NCBI RefSeq assembly: GCF_025642975.1
Contig: NZ_JANZKJ010000017.1
Location: 1 to 64,000, forward strand
Source of the DNA: Pseudomonas sp. RIT-PI-S
GTDB taxonomy: Bacteria > Pseudomonadota > Gammaproteobacteria > Pseudomonadales > Pseudomonadaceae
DNA: 64,000 nt
Direction of reading: 5' to 3'
The translations under genes and the position numbers were made by a program. Shown here in pieces: positions 14,990-24,500 of this stretch (position 1 is the stretch's first letter; the number at the start of each line of letters is the position of its first letter). Under the pieces are notes generated by a model. That model was given only the letters and a program-made list of their open reading frames with translations, did not search any database and was not told the DNA's origin.

Positions 14990-17650
14990 ATGAGCGATGC
15001 CCTGCAGGAGTACAACCGCAAGCGCGATTTCGAAGCCACACCCGAGCCTTCCGGCGGCGCCGGGCGCAACGGCTCGGCGGCCGAGCACGCCTTGCAGTTC
15101 TGTATCCAGAAGCATGATGCCAGCCACTTGCACTACGATTTTCGCCTGGAACTCGATGGCACCCTGAAGAGCTGGGCGGTGCCCAAGGGCCCTTCGCTGG
15201 ACCCCCGCGACCGGCGGCTGGCGATCCAGGTCGAGGACCATCCCATCGACTACGCCAGCTTCGAAGGGCACATCCCCGAGGGGCACTACGGCGCGGGCGA
15301 TGTCATCGTCTGGGACCGTGGCGTGTGGGAGCCCGAGGAAGAACCGCACAAGGCTTTCGAGAAGGGCAAGCTCAAGTTCCGCCTGCAGGGCGAGAAGCTC
15401 AGCGGCGTATGGAACCTGGTGCGCACCCACATGAGCGGCAACAAGCAGCAGTGGTTCCTGATCAAGTCTCACGACGATGCTGCCCGCGACCATGACGAGT
15501 ACGACGTGCTCGCCGCCGCGCCAGACAGCGTGCTCAGCGACCGCACGTTGGTCCCGAAGGTGCGCGGCAAGGCCAAGGGCGCCAAGGCTGCTGCGCCCGT
15601 GCCCGCCGCCAGCAAGCCCGCCGCCGGCAAACCTGCCGCAAAGGCCAAGGCGCCGTCCAAACCCTCGCGCAAGGCCGCTGGCGCCAAGGTACTCGAAGGC
15701 GCGGTGGCCGCGGCCATGCCCAACAGCCTCAAGCCTGAATTGGCCACGCTGGTGGAGTCCACCCCTGCCGGGGACTGGACCTACGAGATCAAGTTCGATG
15801 GCTACCGTATTCTTGCCCGCATCGAAAACGGCGAGGCGCGCCTGTTCACCCGCAATGGTCACGACTGGACCGCCAAGCTGCCGCGCCAGGCGCGGGCGCT
15901 GGCGGCGCTGGGGCTGGAGTCCGCCTGGCTGGACGGCGAGGTGGTGGTCAACAATGACGAAGGCGTGCCGGACTTCCAGGCCTTGCAGAACGCCTTCGAA
16001 AGCGCTCATGCCGAGCGCATCGTGTTTTATCTGTTCGACGTGATGTACCTCAACGGCATGGACGTCACCCGAGTGCCGGTGGAGCAGCGGCGGGCGGCGC
16101 TGGAGGCGATACTCCAGGCAAGCGACGATGACGGGCTGAGGTTTTCCGCCAGCTTCGATGAGTCTGCCGCGGCGCTGCTCGACACGGCCTGCCAGATGAA
16201 AATGGAAGGGCTGATCGGCAAGCGCCTGGGCAGCCCCTATGTGAACCGGCGCAGCAATGACTGGATCAAGCTCAAGTGCAAGCATCGGCAGGAATTCGTG
16301 GTCGTGGGCTACACCGAGCCCAAGGGCAGCCGCAGTGGTTTCGGCGCCTTGCTGCTGGGGCTGCACGACGCGGACAGCGGCCAGCTGCGCTATGCCGGCA
16401 AGGTGGGCACCGGTTTCAACGAAACCACCCTGCGGACCATCCTTGCCCAGCTCAAACCTCTGGAAGTGAAGAAAACCGCCGTGGCCAACCCGCCCACAGG
16501 TGCCGAAGTGCGCGGCGTGCACTGGCTGCAACCCCGCCTGCTGGCAGAAGTGGCCTATGCGGAAATGACCCGTGAAGGTGCCGTTCGCCACGCGGTGTTC
16601 CATGGCATGCGCCAGGACAAGCCGGCGACCGAGATTACCGAGGAGAAACCCGTGGCCCCGAGCGAGTTGAAGCCTTCCGCCGTCGAAGGCGCTGCACCGC
16701 CGGCCAAGGCTGCCGCGCCCAAGGCCAAGCCCAAGCGCACCGCGGCAGGAAAGCATGACGCGATGGCGGGCGAGATACGCATCACCCACCCTGATCGGGT
16801 GATCGACGCCAGCAGCGGTACCACCAAGTTGCAGTTGGCCCAGTACTACGCCCAGATCACGCCCTGGATACTGCCGCACCTCAAGCAGCGCCCCGTTGCG
16901 CTGGTGCGGGCGCCGGAGGGCGTGGCCGGCGAGCTGTTCTTCCAGAAGCACGCCGAGCGGCTGAAAATCCCTGGCATTACCTCGTTGGGCTCTGAGTTTT
17001 CCGGGCAGCCGGTGATGATCGTCGACAACCCGCAGGCGCTGGTGGGCGCGGTGCAGATGAGCACTGTGGAGTTTCACACGTGGAACGCCACCGGCAAGGA
17101 CGGCCAGCACCCGGACCGCTTCGTGCTGGACCTGGACCCAGACCCCGCCCTGCCGTGGAAGGCCATGGTCGAGGCCACCCAGCTGACCCTGACCGTGCTG
17201 GACGAGCTGGGCCTGAAGACCTTTCTGAAGACCAGCGGCGGCAAGGGCATTCATATCGTGGTGCCGCTCAAGCCCAAGGACAATTGGGACAGCGTGAAAG
17301 ATTTTTCCCAGGCCATCGTCAAGCACTTGGCCAAGCTGTTGCCGGACCGATTCTCGGCGGTGGCGGGGCCGAAGAACCGAGTGGGCAAGATCTTCGTGGA
17401 CTACCTACGCAACTCGCAGGGCGCCACCACCATCTGCGCCTTCGCCGCCCGTACCCGCGAGGGACTGCCGGTGTCCGTGCCGGTGTTCCGCGAGGAAGTG
17501 GCCGAGCTCAAGGGCGGCAACCAGTGGAACATTCACAACGTGCATGAGCGCCTGGGGGAAATGGAAGGCAACGACCCTTGGGCGGACTACGCCAAGGTGC
17601 GCCAGACCATCACCGCGACCATGCGCAAGAAGCTGAACATGAAACCCTGA
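14990..17650 (+). CDS. ligD: Multifunctional DNA ligase D (NHEJ), 886 aa
   Basis: Bacterial non-homologous end-joining enzyme with three domains in the Pseudomonas order. The N-terminal 3'-phosphoesterase domain covers residues 1 to about 180 (HDASHLHYDFRLELDG, EGHYGAGDVIVWD). A central ATP-dependent ligase follows, with the adenylated lysine K268 in EIKFDGYRI. A C-terminal archaeo-eukaryotic-primase-like polymerase runs from about residue 593 (DLDPDP carries the metal-binding acids near 714). Two Ala/Lys/Pro-rich linkers join the domains and make the protein somewhat longer than the roughly 840-residue homologues. ATG 14990 follows GAAGGA and starts MSDALQEYNRKRDF, typical of the family. Its partner Ku is not in the window. 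Confidence 0.95.
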   Translation: MSDALQEYNRKRDFEATPEPSGGAGRNGSAAEHALQFCIQKHDASHLHYDFRLELDGTLKSWAVPKGPSLDPRDRRLAIQVEDHPIDYASFEGHIPEGHYGAGDVIVWDRGVWEPEEEPHKAFEKGKLKFRLQGEKLSGVWNLVRTHMSGNKQQWFLIKSHDDAARDHDEYDVLAAAPDSVLSDRTLVPKVRGKAKGAKAAAPVPAASKPAAGKPAAKAKAPSKPSRKAAGAKVLEGAVAAAMPNSLKPELATLVESTPAGDWTYEIKFDGYRILARIENGEARLFTRNGHDWTAKLPRQARALAALGLESAWLDGEVVVNNDEGVPDFQALQNAFESAHAERIVFYLFDVMYLNGMDVTRVPVEQRRAALEAILQASDDDGLRFSASFDESAAALLDTACQMKMEGLIGKRLGSPYVNRRSNDWIKLKCKHRQEFVVVGYTEPKGSRSGFGALLLGLHDADSGQLRYAGKVGTGFNETTLRTILAQLKPLEVKKTAVANPPTGAEVRGVHWLQPRLLAEVAYAEMTREGAVRHAVFHGMRQDKPATEITEEKPVAPSELKPSAVEGAAPPAKAAAPKAKPKRTAAGKHDAMAGEIRITHPDRVIDASSGTTKLQLAQYYAQITPWILPHLKQRPVALVRAPEGVAGELFFQKHAERLKIPGITSLGSEFSGQPVMIVDNPQALVGAVQMSTVEFHTWNATGKDGQHPDRFVLDLDPDPALPWKAMVEATQLTLTVLDELGLKTFLKTSGGKGIHIVVPLKPKDNWDSVKDFSQAIVKHLAKLLPDRFSAVAGPKNRVGKIFVDYLRNSQGATTICAFAARTREGLPVSVPVFREEVAELKGGNQWNIHNVHERLGEMEGNDPWADYAKVRQTITATMRKKLNMKP

Positions 17651-17703
17651 CCGGTGCCGTGGCCGTTCGCGGTCAGGGCTCGGCTGCCATCTGCCGGAGA
17701 CGC

Positions 17704-18237
17704 ATGAGCAAGATCATCACCGACCTGCTGGAATCCACGGGCAGCATCCAGCAAGAGAACGAGAACGCGATGTTCGGCACGCCCAAGGCGCGCCTGGACT
17801 TCTACCGCCACGAGATCCAGTACGAAACCACCCTGTTGTCCAACCGCACCAACGCCTATCTGTCGGCGCAGTCGTTCCTGGTGATCGCCTACGCATCGTC
17901 CATGGCCAACCTGAACCCGGAGTGGGGCAAGGTGTTTACCCTGGTGGTGCCGCCGATTCTGGCGCTGCTGGGGATCGTTAGTTCGCTGCATGCCTGGCCA
18001 GGGATACGCGCGGCCTATGACATCATCGATCACTGGCATTTCAAGCAATGCCAGCTGCTGCGCGCCGAGCCGACCATGGGCCTGGCCTACGACGATTCGC
18101 CTTTGTTCAGCAAACACGAAGCCCAGGAGAAAGGCTTTCGGCAGGCTTTGCTGTTTTCCATGCGCACGCCGTGGATCTTCACCGGTTTCTGGGTAGTGCT
18201 GGGCGTGTTTTCGGTGTGGTTGCAGTATTTCGGCTGA
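17704..18237 (+). CDS. Small membrane protein (RipA-like?), 177 aa
   Basis: A soluble amphipathic N-terminus of about 50 residues is followed by two closely spaced hydrophobic segments around residues 52-65 and 76-95 (FTLVVPPILALLGIVSSLHA), a soluble stretch, then a C-terminal helix near 156-174. No enzymatic motif is visible. The shape resembles proteins annotated as RipA-family octameric membrane proteins, but that rests on memory of the pattern and is weak. GGAG precedes ATG 17704, 53 bp after ligD, so co-transcription with ligD is possible. Confidence 0.7.
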   Translation: MSKIITDLLESTGSIQQENENAMFGTPKARLDFYRHEIQYETTLLSNRTNAYLSAQSFLVIAYASSMANLNPEWGKVFTLVVPPILALLGIVSSLHAWPGIRAAYDIIDHWHFKQCQLLRAEPTMGLAYDDSPLFSKHEAQEKGFRQALLFSMRTPWIFTGFWVVLGVFSVWLQYFG

Positions 18238-18292
18238 GCGCCCCGTTCCTAGTGGCAACAGGCAACAACCCGTACGGGAGGGCAGGCGGCGC

Positions 18293-18860
18293 AGAGATTC
18301 CCGGGCGTTGCCCGGTCCCACAGGGTGGGCCTTTTCGATAGAGGCGCTGCTTCTTTGGTAGGTGCGGGCAGGGGCCTGTGAACGAGACGTAGGCGGCATG
18401 GCTATTCCCGGGCGTTGCCCGGTCCCACAGGGTGGGCCTTTTCGATAGAGGCGCTGCTTCTTTGGTAGGTGCGGGCAGGAGCCTGTGAAGGAGCGGTAGG
18501 CGGCGTGGCTATTCCCGGGCGTTGCCCGGTCCCACAGGGTGGGCCTTTTCGATAGAGGCGCTGCTTCTTTGGTAGGTGCGGGCAGGGGCCTGTGAAGGAG
18601 CGGTAGGCGGCGTGGCTATTCCCGGGCGTTGCCCGGCCCCACAGGGAGGGCCTTTTCGATAGAGGCGCTGCTTCTTTGGTAGGTGCGGGCAGGGGCCGTG
18701 AACGAGGCGTAGGCGGCGTGGTTATTCCCGGGCGTTGCCCGGTCCCACAGGGTGGGGGCCTTCGATAAAGCTGCTGCGTGTTTGGGAGGCGCGGGCAGGG
18801 GCCTGTGAAGGAGCGGTAGGCGGCGCGAAGATTCCCGGGCTTTGCCCGGTCCCACAGGAT
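18293..18860. repeat. Tandem array, six copies with a 107-bp period, each carrying a REP core
   Basis: CCCGGGCGTTGCCCGG starts at 18300, 18407, 18514, 18621 and 18727, with a variant (CTTTG in place of CGTTG) at 18834. Spacings are 107, 107, 107, 106 and 107 bp. The spacer is also conserved (CCTTTTCGATAGAGGCGCTG, then TTTGGTAGGTGCGGGCAGG), so this is true tandem duplication rather than scattered REPs. The final REP runs up to the stop codon of the convergent amidohydrolase. The core is the same as in the RAYT-flanking clusters 8 kb away. The remaining bases after the membrane-protein stop hold nothing else I can identify. Confidence 0.93.
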
Positions 18861-19603
18861 CAGCGCAGCCGATAAAAGCGCTGCGCGTTGCTCCACAGCA
18901 CTGCGTGGGCGCCGTCTTCACCCAACGCTTGCCGGATCAGCTCGATGTCCGCCGGCTCGAATGGCCTGGGCGCGCGGGTGGAGGGCAGGTCGCTGCCGAA
19001 CATCAGCGCCTCGGGGTTGGCTGCGTGCAGCTGGGCAAGGGCGGGGCCGATGGGGAAGTCTACCCGGCCGAAGCCGCAAGCCTTTACTCGTACGCCCTGC
19101 TCGGCTAGCCGCAACAGGGCCGGCAAGCCTTCAGCACTGAGGCCCAGATGGTCGATGCTCACCGCTGGCAGGTTCAACAGGCGCGGCGTGAGGTCGGCCA
19201 GGTCGCGGCTGTCCACATAAAGCTCCACGTGCCAGCCGAACCCGCCATGAACGCGCCGGGCGAGCTGTTCGAGTTGCTCCAGGGGCGCGGAGCCGCCGCG
19301 TTTAAGGTTGAAGCGCAAGGCGCGCACGCCGTGCTGATGCAGTTTGGCCAGGGCATCGTCGGTGATGCTCGCCGGCACCTGGGTCACCCCCACGAAGCCC
19401 TGCCCCAGGCGGGTGAGGGCGTCGATCAGGTACTGCTGGTCGAAGCCCTGAAACGAGCCGGACACCACCGCGCCGCCGGTGATGCCCAGGGGCTGCGCCT
19501 GTGCCAAGTAGGCCGGCACGTCGAAGGCTGGCGGCAGGTAGCCCTGGTTGGGGATCAGGGCAAAGCGCGGGTCGATGATGTGGCAGTGCGCGTCGAAGAT
19601 CAC
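18860..19603 (-). CDS. Amidohydrolase-2 family TIM-barrel hydrolase, 247 aa
   Basis: The N-terminal metal motif FDAHCHIIDPRF is followed by strand-end residues VRALRFNL, VSIDHLGL and the C-terminal LMFGSDLPSTR aspartate. These are the signatures of the amidohydrolase-2 (PDC-hydrolase-like) family of metal-dependent C-O/C-N hydrolases. GTG is the start codon. It lies 6 bp after the upstream small gene, with GGAG formed by the end of that gene, suggesting coupling. Such proteins are cytoplasmic; the substrate is unknown. Its stop abuts the last REP unit. Confidence 0.83.
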   Translation of the reverse strand: MIFDAHCHIIDPRFALIPNQGYLPPAFDVPAYLAQAQPLGITGGAVVSGSFQGFDQQYLIDALTRLGQGFVGVTQVPASITDDALAKLHQHGVRALRFNLKRGGSAPLEQLEQLARRVHGGFGWHVELYVDSRDLADLTPRLLNLPAVSIDHLGLSAEGLPALLRLAEQGVRVKACGFGRVDFPIGPALAQLHAANPEALMFGSDLPSTRAPRPFEPADIELIRQALGEDGAHAVLWSNAQRFYRLR

Positions 19604-19609
19604 CCTCGC

Positions 19610-19957
19610 TTACTCCATGACCAAGGTGCCGGTGCCTTCCAGGATGATCCGCAATGCCGCCTCGGCGTCGTCCAGGTCGGCCAGTGCATCGGCGAGATCC
19701 GCGCTCAGCAGCGCGGCGGAGAAGGGCTCTTCGGCGTCGGCGGGCAGCTCCACGCGCAGGCGGCTGGCGCCCAGGGTCACCTTGAGGTCGCGCAGGTGCG
19801 TGGACTGCTCGTCCCAAACCAGCTCGACCTCATCCTCGCCGGGCAGGCGAGAGAGCAACAGCAGCTCGCCCTCGGTGCCCTGGCAGCACAGCAGGGCCAG
19901 GTTGTCTTCTTCTTCGTCACAGGGGTTGCCCATCAACAGGGCGGCTTTCATGTGCAT
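19610..19957 (-). CDS. Hypothetical acidic protein, 115 aa
   Basis: The frame begins MHMKAALLMGNPCDEEEDNL; ATG 19957 and 19951 are both possible. It is strongly acidic (runs of D and E near residues 14-17 and repeated DLADALADLDD), with no signal or membrane segment. A short CC pair occurs near residue 23. It ends 6 bp before the GTG of the amidohydrolase, implying one transcript. No family recognised. Confidence 0.65.
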   Translation of the reverse strand: MHMKAALLMGNPCDEEEDNLALLCCQGTEGELLLLSRLPGEDEVELVWDEQSTHLRDLKVTLGASRLRVELPADAEEPFSAALLSADLADALADLDDAEAALRIILEGTGTLVME

Positions 19958-20026
19958 GGCGGTATCCCGGGAAAGGTACCGCATTGTCGCACGCCCCAAG
20001 GCTTTGCACAGCCGGCGCCTGCGGGC

Positions 20027-21049
20027 TCAGGCATCGGACAGCAACGGCGCCGGTAGCTCGCCGGCGCCGGCCGGGTGGCCCGGGTGCGCCCTGACGGCCT
20101 GGAAGCGCTGGCGGTATTCCAGCGGGCTGAGGCCCAGCCGCTTGCTGAACACCCGGCGCAGGTTGTCGGCGCTGTCGATACCGCAGCGGGCAGCGACAGC
20201 GCCAACCGGCAGCTCGGTAGTCTCCAGCAGCTCGCGTGCGGCATCGATGCGGGCGTCGTTGACGAAGGCCATGGGCGTGATGCCGGTCTGCTTGCTGAAC
20301 AGCCGGGTCAGGTTGCGCGGGCTCATGTGCACCCGCTCGGCCAGGGAAGCCAGGCTATGCGGCTGTTGCAGGTTGGCCGCCACGTATTCGCGCACCGCCT
20401 GCACGTGGGCATCGCCGTGGGCCTGGCGGTCCACCAGCGGTCGGAACTGCGATTGGCCGCCGGGGCGCTCCAGGTACACCAGCAGGTACTTGGCGACCCT
20501 GAGCGCCATCTTGCGGCCGAAGTCTTCCTCGATCAGCAACAGCGCCAGGTCGATCGACGCGCTTACCCCGGCGCTGGTGTACAGCGGGCCGTCCTTGAGC
20601 CGGATGCTTTCGGCACACACCCGCACCTGCGGGAAGGCCGCGCGCAGGCGGGCGGCGTCGGCCCAATGGCTGGTCACCCGGCGGTGGTCCAGCAGCCCAG
20701 CGCCGCCCAAGGCGAACACCCCGTTGCACACCGCGGCGAGCCGCCGGCAGCGCTTGAACTGGCGGCCCAGCCAGGCCACCAGGCGCGGGTCTTCATACAC
20801 GTCGAACACGCCTACGCCACCGGGGACGATCAACGTGTCGAAGAATGGGCAGGGCTCGAAGATGCTACGGTCGGCGATCACCGTCAGCCCGCAGGCCGAC
20901 CGCAGAGGGTTGCGGGTGGTGCTCACGGTAACGATGTCGTATTGGCCCTCGCCCAAGGCACGGACCTCGCCGAAGGCGTCGCGCGGGCCGGCGATGTCCA
21001 ACAACTGAAAGCCGGGAAACAACAGGATGCCAATGAGGATCTTGCGCAT
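20027..21049 (-). CDS. GlxA-family transcriptional regulator (DJ-1/PfpI plus AraC HTH), 340 aa
   Basis: Residues 1 to about 190 form a class-I-amidotransferase-like DJ-1/PfpI domain (ILLFPGFQLLDIAGP at the start, VCNGVFALGGAGLLDHRRVTSHW with the nucleophile-position Cys). The C-terminal 100 residues are an AraC/XylS double helix-turn-helix (LASLAERVHMSPRNLTRLF and VAARCGIDSADNLRRVF). ATG 21049 starts MRKILIG and fits the family; upstream in-frame sequence is not protein-like. Relatives in Pseudomonas (ArgR/CdhR/GbdR type) respond to arginine, carnitine or betaine, but the ligand here is unknown. It is divergent from gdhB across 534 bp, so control of gdhB is possible but unproven. Confidence 0.85.
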   Translation of the reverse strand: MRKILIGILLFPGFQLLDIAGPRDAFGEVRALGEGQYDIVTVSTTRNPLRSACGLTVIADRSIFEPCPFFDTLIVPGGVGVFDVYEDPRLVAWLGRQFKRCRRLAAVCNGVFALGGAGLLDHRRVTSHWADAARLRAAFPQVRVCAESIRLKDGPLYTSAGVSASIDLALLLIEEDFGRKMALRVAKYLLVYLERPGGQSQFRPLVDRQAHGDAHVQAVREYVAANLQQPHSLASLAERVHMSPRNLTRLFSKQTGITPMAFVNDARIDAARELLETTELPVGAVAARCGIDSADNLRRVFSKRLGLSPLEYRQRFQAVRAHPGHPAGAGELPAPLLSDA

Positions 21050-21583
21050 GGGAAGGCGTCTCGCCGGGAGGGGCCAGCGCACAGCGGCGCTGGCCGGGCT
21101 TGGACGGGAAATGCGCGGAACTCGCCGTCGTTCGGTATTCGGAGTCGCCGCTGTGCCAAGCAAGAATCAGGCAAGGGCCACTATCGGTACTGGCATAGTG
21201 TCCTGAGCCTCGGTGAAAGCCCTGTTACAGCGAGGCCGTGAAGGCGAAGGAAGTTAAGCGGGACGGTTGCGTCCAGCAATGCTAATGCGCCAGCATGGTG
21301 CACAGTGACGCAGAGTGGGGCACAAACGGCGGGGTTGTGAGGTTGCGCCAAGTGCAACCCGAGGCTGACCGAATATGTCGCGCCGTGGCAAGACCGGCCC
21401 ACCCGGTGTCGCTAAGCTGAACTGTCCTACAATGGCGCTGCCCGCGGAACCCTCCGCCGTTGTTGTGACCCAAAAGCTTCATCACCCCTTGTCACCGCGC
21501 CCGCCTATTTACCGCTGGAGCGGCCAGGCGAGGGATACACGCTACGCTTCCACCAAATACAAAGCCCGAGCGGAGTACCACAG
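21050..21583. other. Divergent intergenic region between the GlxA-type regulator and gdhB
   Basis: These 534 bp hold no convincing gene; short frames present have no ribosome site and no family likeness. The gdhB-proximal part contains TACAAT (21428-21433), which could be a -10 element, but no good -35 lies 16-18 bp upstream. GCGGAG just before 21584 is the gdhB ribosome site. Confidence 0.5.
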
Positions 21584-24500
21584 ATGGCGTTTTTCACCGC
21601 GGCCAGCAAAGCCGACTTCCAGCAACAACTGCAGGCGGTCCTGGCCCAGCACGTTGACGAACATGCCCTGCCACAAGTAGCCCTGTTCGCCGATCAGTTC
21701 TTCGGCATCATTTCCCTGGACGAACTCACCCAGCGGCGGCTATCGGACCTCGCCGGCTGCACCTTGTCGGCCTGGCGGCTGATGCAGCGGTTCGAGCCCG
21801 CCCAGCCCCAGGTGCGGGTCTACAACCCCGATTACGAGCGGCATGGCTGGCAGTCGACCCACAGCGTGGTCGAAGTGCTGCACCAGGACCTGCCCTTCCT
21901 GGTGGACTCGGTACGCACCGAACTCAACCGCCGTGGCTATAGCATCCACACCCTGCAAACCGCCGTGCTCAGCGTGCGGCGCGGGCCTTCTGGCGAGCTG
22001 CTTGAAGTGCTGCCCAAGAACAGCCACGGCGAGGGTGTGGCGCAAGAGTCCCTGATGTACCTGGAGATCAACCGCTGCGCCACTGCCGCAGGTCTCGCCG
22101 GCCTGGCGAGCGCCTTGCTCGAGGTGCTGGGTGAAGTGCGCGCCACGGTGGCCGATTTCGAGCCGATGAAGGCCCGCGTGCACGACATGCTGGCGCTGGT
22201 GGACAACAGCCAATGGCCGGTCGACGGCGCCGAAAAGGCCGAGGTGAAGATCTTCCTCGAATGGCTGGTGGACAACCATTTCACCTTCCTGGGCTATGAA
22301 GAGTTCGAAGTGCACGAGGACGCCCAGGGCGGCCACCTGGTGTACGACGAGCAGTCCTTCCTCGGCTTGCCGCGCTTGCTGCGGCCCGGCCTGAGCGCCG
22401 AAGACCTGCGTATTGAAGATTTCGCGCTCAAGTACCTGCGCGAGCCAGTGCTGCTGTCGTTCGCCAAGGCGGCGCAGCCGAGCCGCGTGCACCGCCCGGC
22501 CTACCCAGACTACGTCTCCATCCGGCAGATCGACGCCGAGGGGCGGGTGGTCAAGGAATGCCGCTTCATGGGCCTTTACACCTCGGCCGTGTACGGCACC
22601 AGTGTGCAGCAGATCCCCTACGTGCGTAGCAAGGTCGCGGAAATCGAACGCCGCTCGGGCTTCGACATGCGCGCCCACCTGGGCAAGGAGCTGGCCCAGG
22701 TCATCGAAGTGCTGCCCCGTGACGACCTGTTCCAGACCCCAGTGGACGAGCTGTTCAGCACCGTGATGTCCATCGTGCAGATCCAGGAGCGGGCAAAAAT
22801 CCGCGTGTTCCTGCGCAAGGACCCCTACGGCCGCTTCTGCTACTGCCTGGCCTACGTACCTCGTGACGTCTACTCCACCGAGGTGCGGCAGAAGATCCAG
22901 CAAGTGCTGATGGATCGCCTCAAGGCCAGCGACTGCGAGTTCTGGACCTTCTTCTCCGAGTCGGTGCTGGCGCGTGTGCAGCTGATTCTGCGGGTGGACC
23001 CGAAGAACCGCCTGGAGATCGACCCCCAGCAGCTGGAAAACGAAGTGATCCAGGCCTGCCGTTCCTGGCAGGACGACTACCACGCTCTCACCATCGAGAA
23101 CTTTGGCGAAGCCCAGGGCACGAACCTGCTGGCCGAATTCCCCAAAGGCTTCCCCGCCGGCTATCGCGAGCGCTTCGCCGCGCATTCGGCCGTGGTGGAC
23201 ATGCAGCACCTGCAAGCGCTGACCGAGGCCCGCCCGCTGGTGATGAGCTTCTACCAGCCGCTCGCCCAGGGTGGCGAGCGCCAGCTGCACTGCAAGCTGT
23301 ACCACGCCGACGTGCCGCTGGCGCTGTCCGACGTGCTGCCGATCCTGGAAAACCTCGGCTTGCGCGTGCTGGGCGAGTTCCCCTACCGCCTGCGTAACCG
23401 CAACGGCCGGGAGTTCTGGATTCACGACTTCGCCTTCACCTACGCCGAAGGCCTGAAGCTGGACCTGCAACAGCTCAACGACACCTTGCAGGATGCGTTC
23501 GTGCACATCGTCAACGGCGAAGCCGAAAACGATGCGTTCAACCGCCTGGTGCTGACCGCCGGCCTGCCCTGGCGCGACGTGGCGCTGCTGCGGGCCTATG
23601 CGCGCTACCTCAAGCAGATCCGCCTGGGCTTCGACCTGGGCTACATCGCCGCCGCCCTGAACAACCACACCGACATCGCCCGTGAGTTGACCCGGCTGTT
23701 CAAAACGCGCTTCTACCTGGCGCGCAAGCTGACCGGCGACGACCTGGACGACAAGCAGCAACGCCTGGAACAAGCCATCCTCACCGCCCTGGACGACGTG
23801 CAGGTGCTCAACGAGGATCGCATCCTGCGGCGCTACCTGGACCTGATCAAGGCGACCCAGCGCACCAACTTCTACCAGCCCGACGCCAACGGCCAGCCCA
23901 AGCAGTACTTCAGCTTCAAGCTCAACCCGGCGCTGATCCCGGAGCTGCCCAAGCCGGTGCCGAAGTTCGAGATCTTCGTGTACTCGCCTCGGATCGAGGG
24001 CGTTCACCTGCGCTTCGGCAACGTGGCCCGCGGCGGCCTGCGCTGGTCGGACCGTGAAGAAGACTACCGCACCGAAGTGCTGGGCCTGGTGAAAGCCCAG
24101 CAAGTGAAGAACTCGGTCATCGTGCCGCTGGGCGCCAAGGGTGGTTTCATTCCACGCCGGTTGCCCATTGGCGGCAGCCGCGACGAGGTCCAGAACGAAG
24201 CCATCGCCTGCTACAAGATCTTCATCTCTGGCCTGCTGGACATCACCGACAACCTCAAGGAAGGCGAAGTGGTGCCGCCGGCCAACGTGGTGCGCCACGA
24301 TAACGACGACCCGTACCTGGTGGTGGCGGCGGACAAAGGCACCGCGACCTTCTCCGACATCGCCAACGGCATCGCCCTGAGCTACGGCTTCTGGCTGGGT
24401 GACGCCTTCGCCTCCGGCGGCTCGGCCGGCTATGACCACAAAGGCATGGGCATCACTGCCCGCGGTGCCTGGGTGGGGGTGCAGCGTCACTTCCGCGAGC

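Noticed and set aside
14888..17326. An 812-codon minus-strand frame over ligD
   Set aside because: Mirror of the ligD codon bias; no ribosome site and no recognisable domain.
18293..18860. CRISPR-like regular array
   Set aside because: The repeated unit is 107 bp including the supposed spacers, which are themselves conserved, and no cas genes are present. It is a REP-based tandem repeat.
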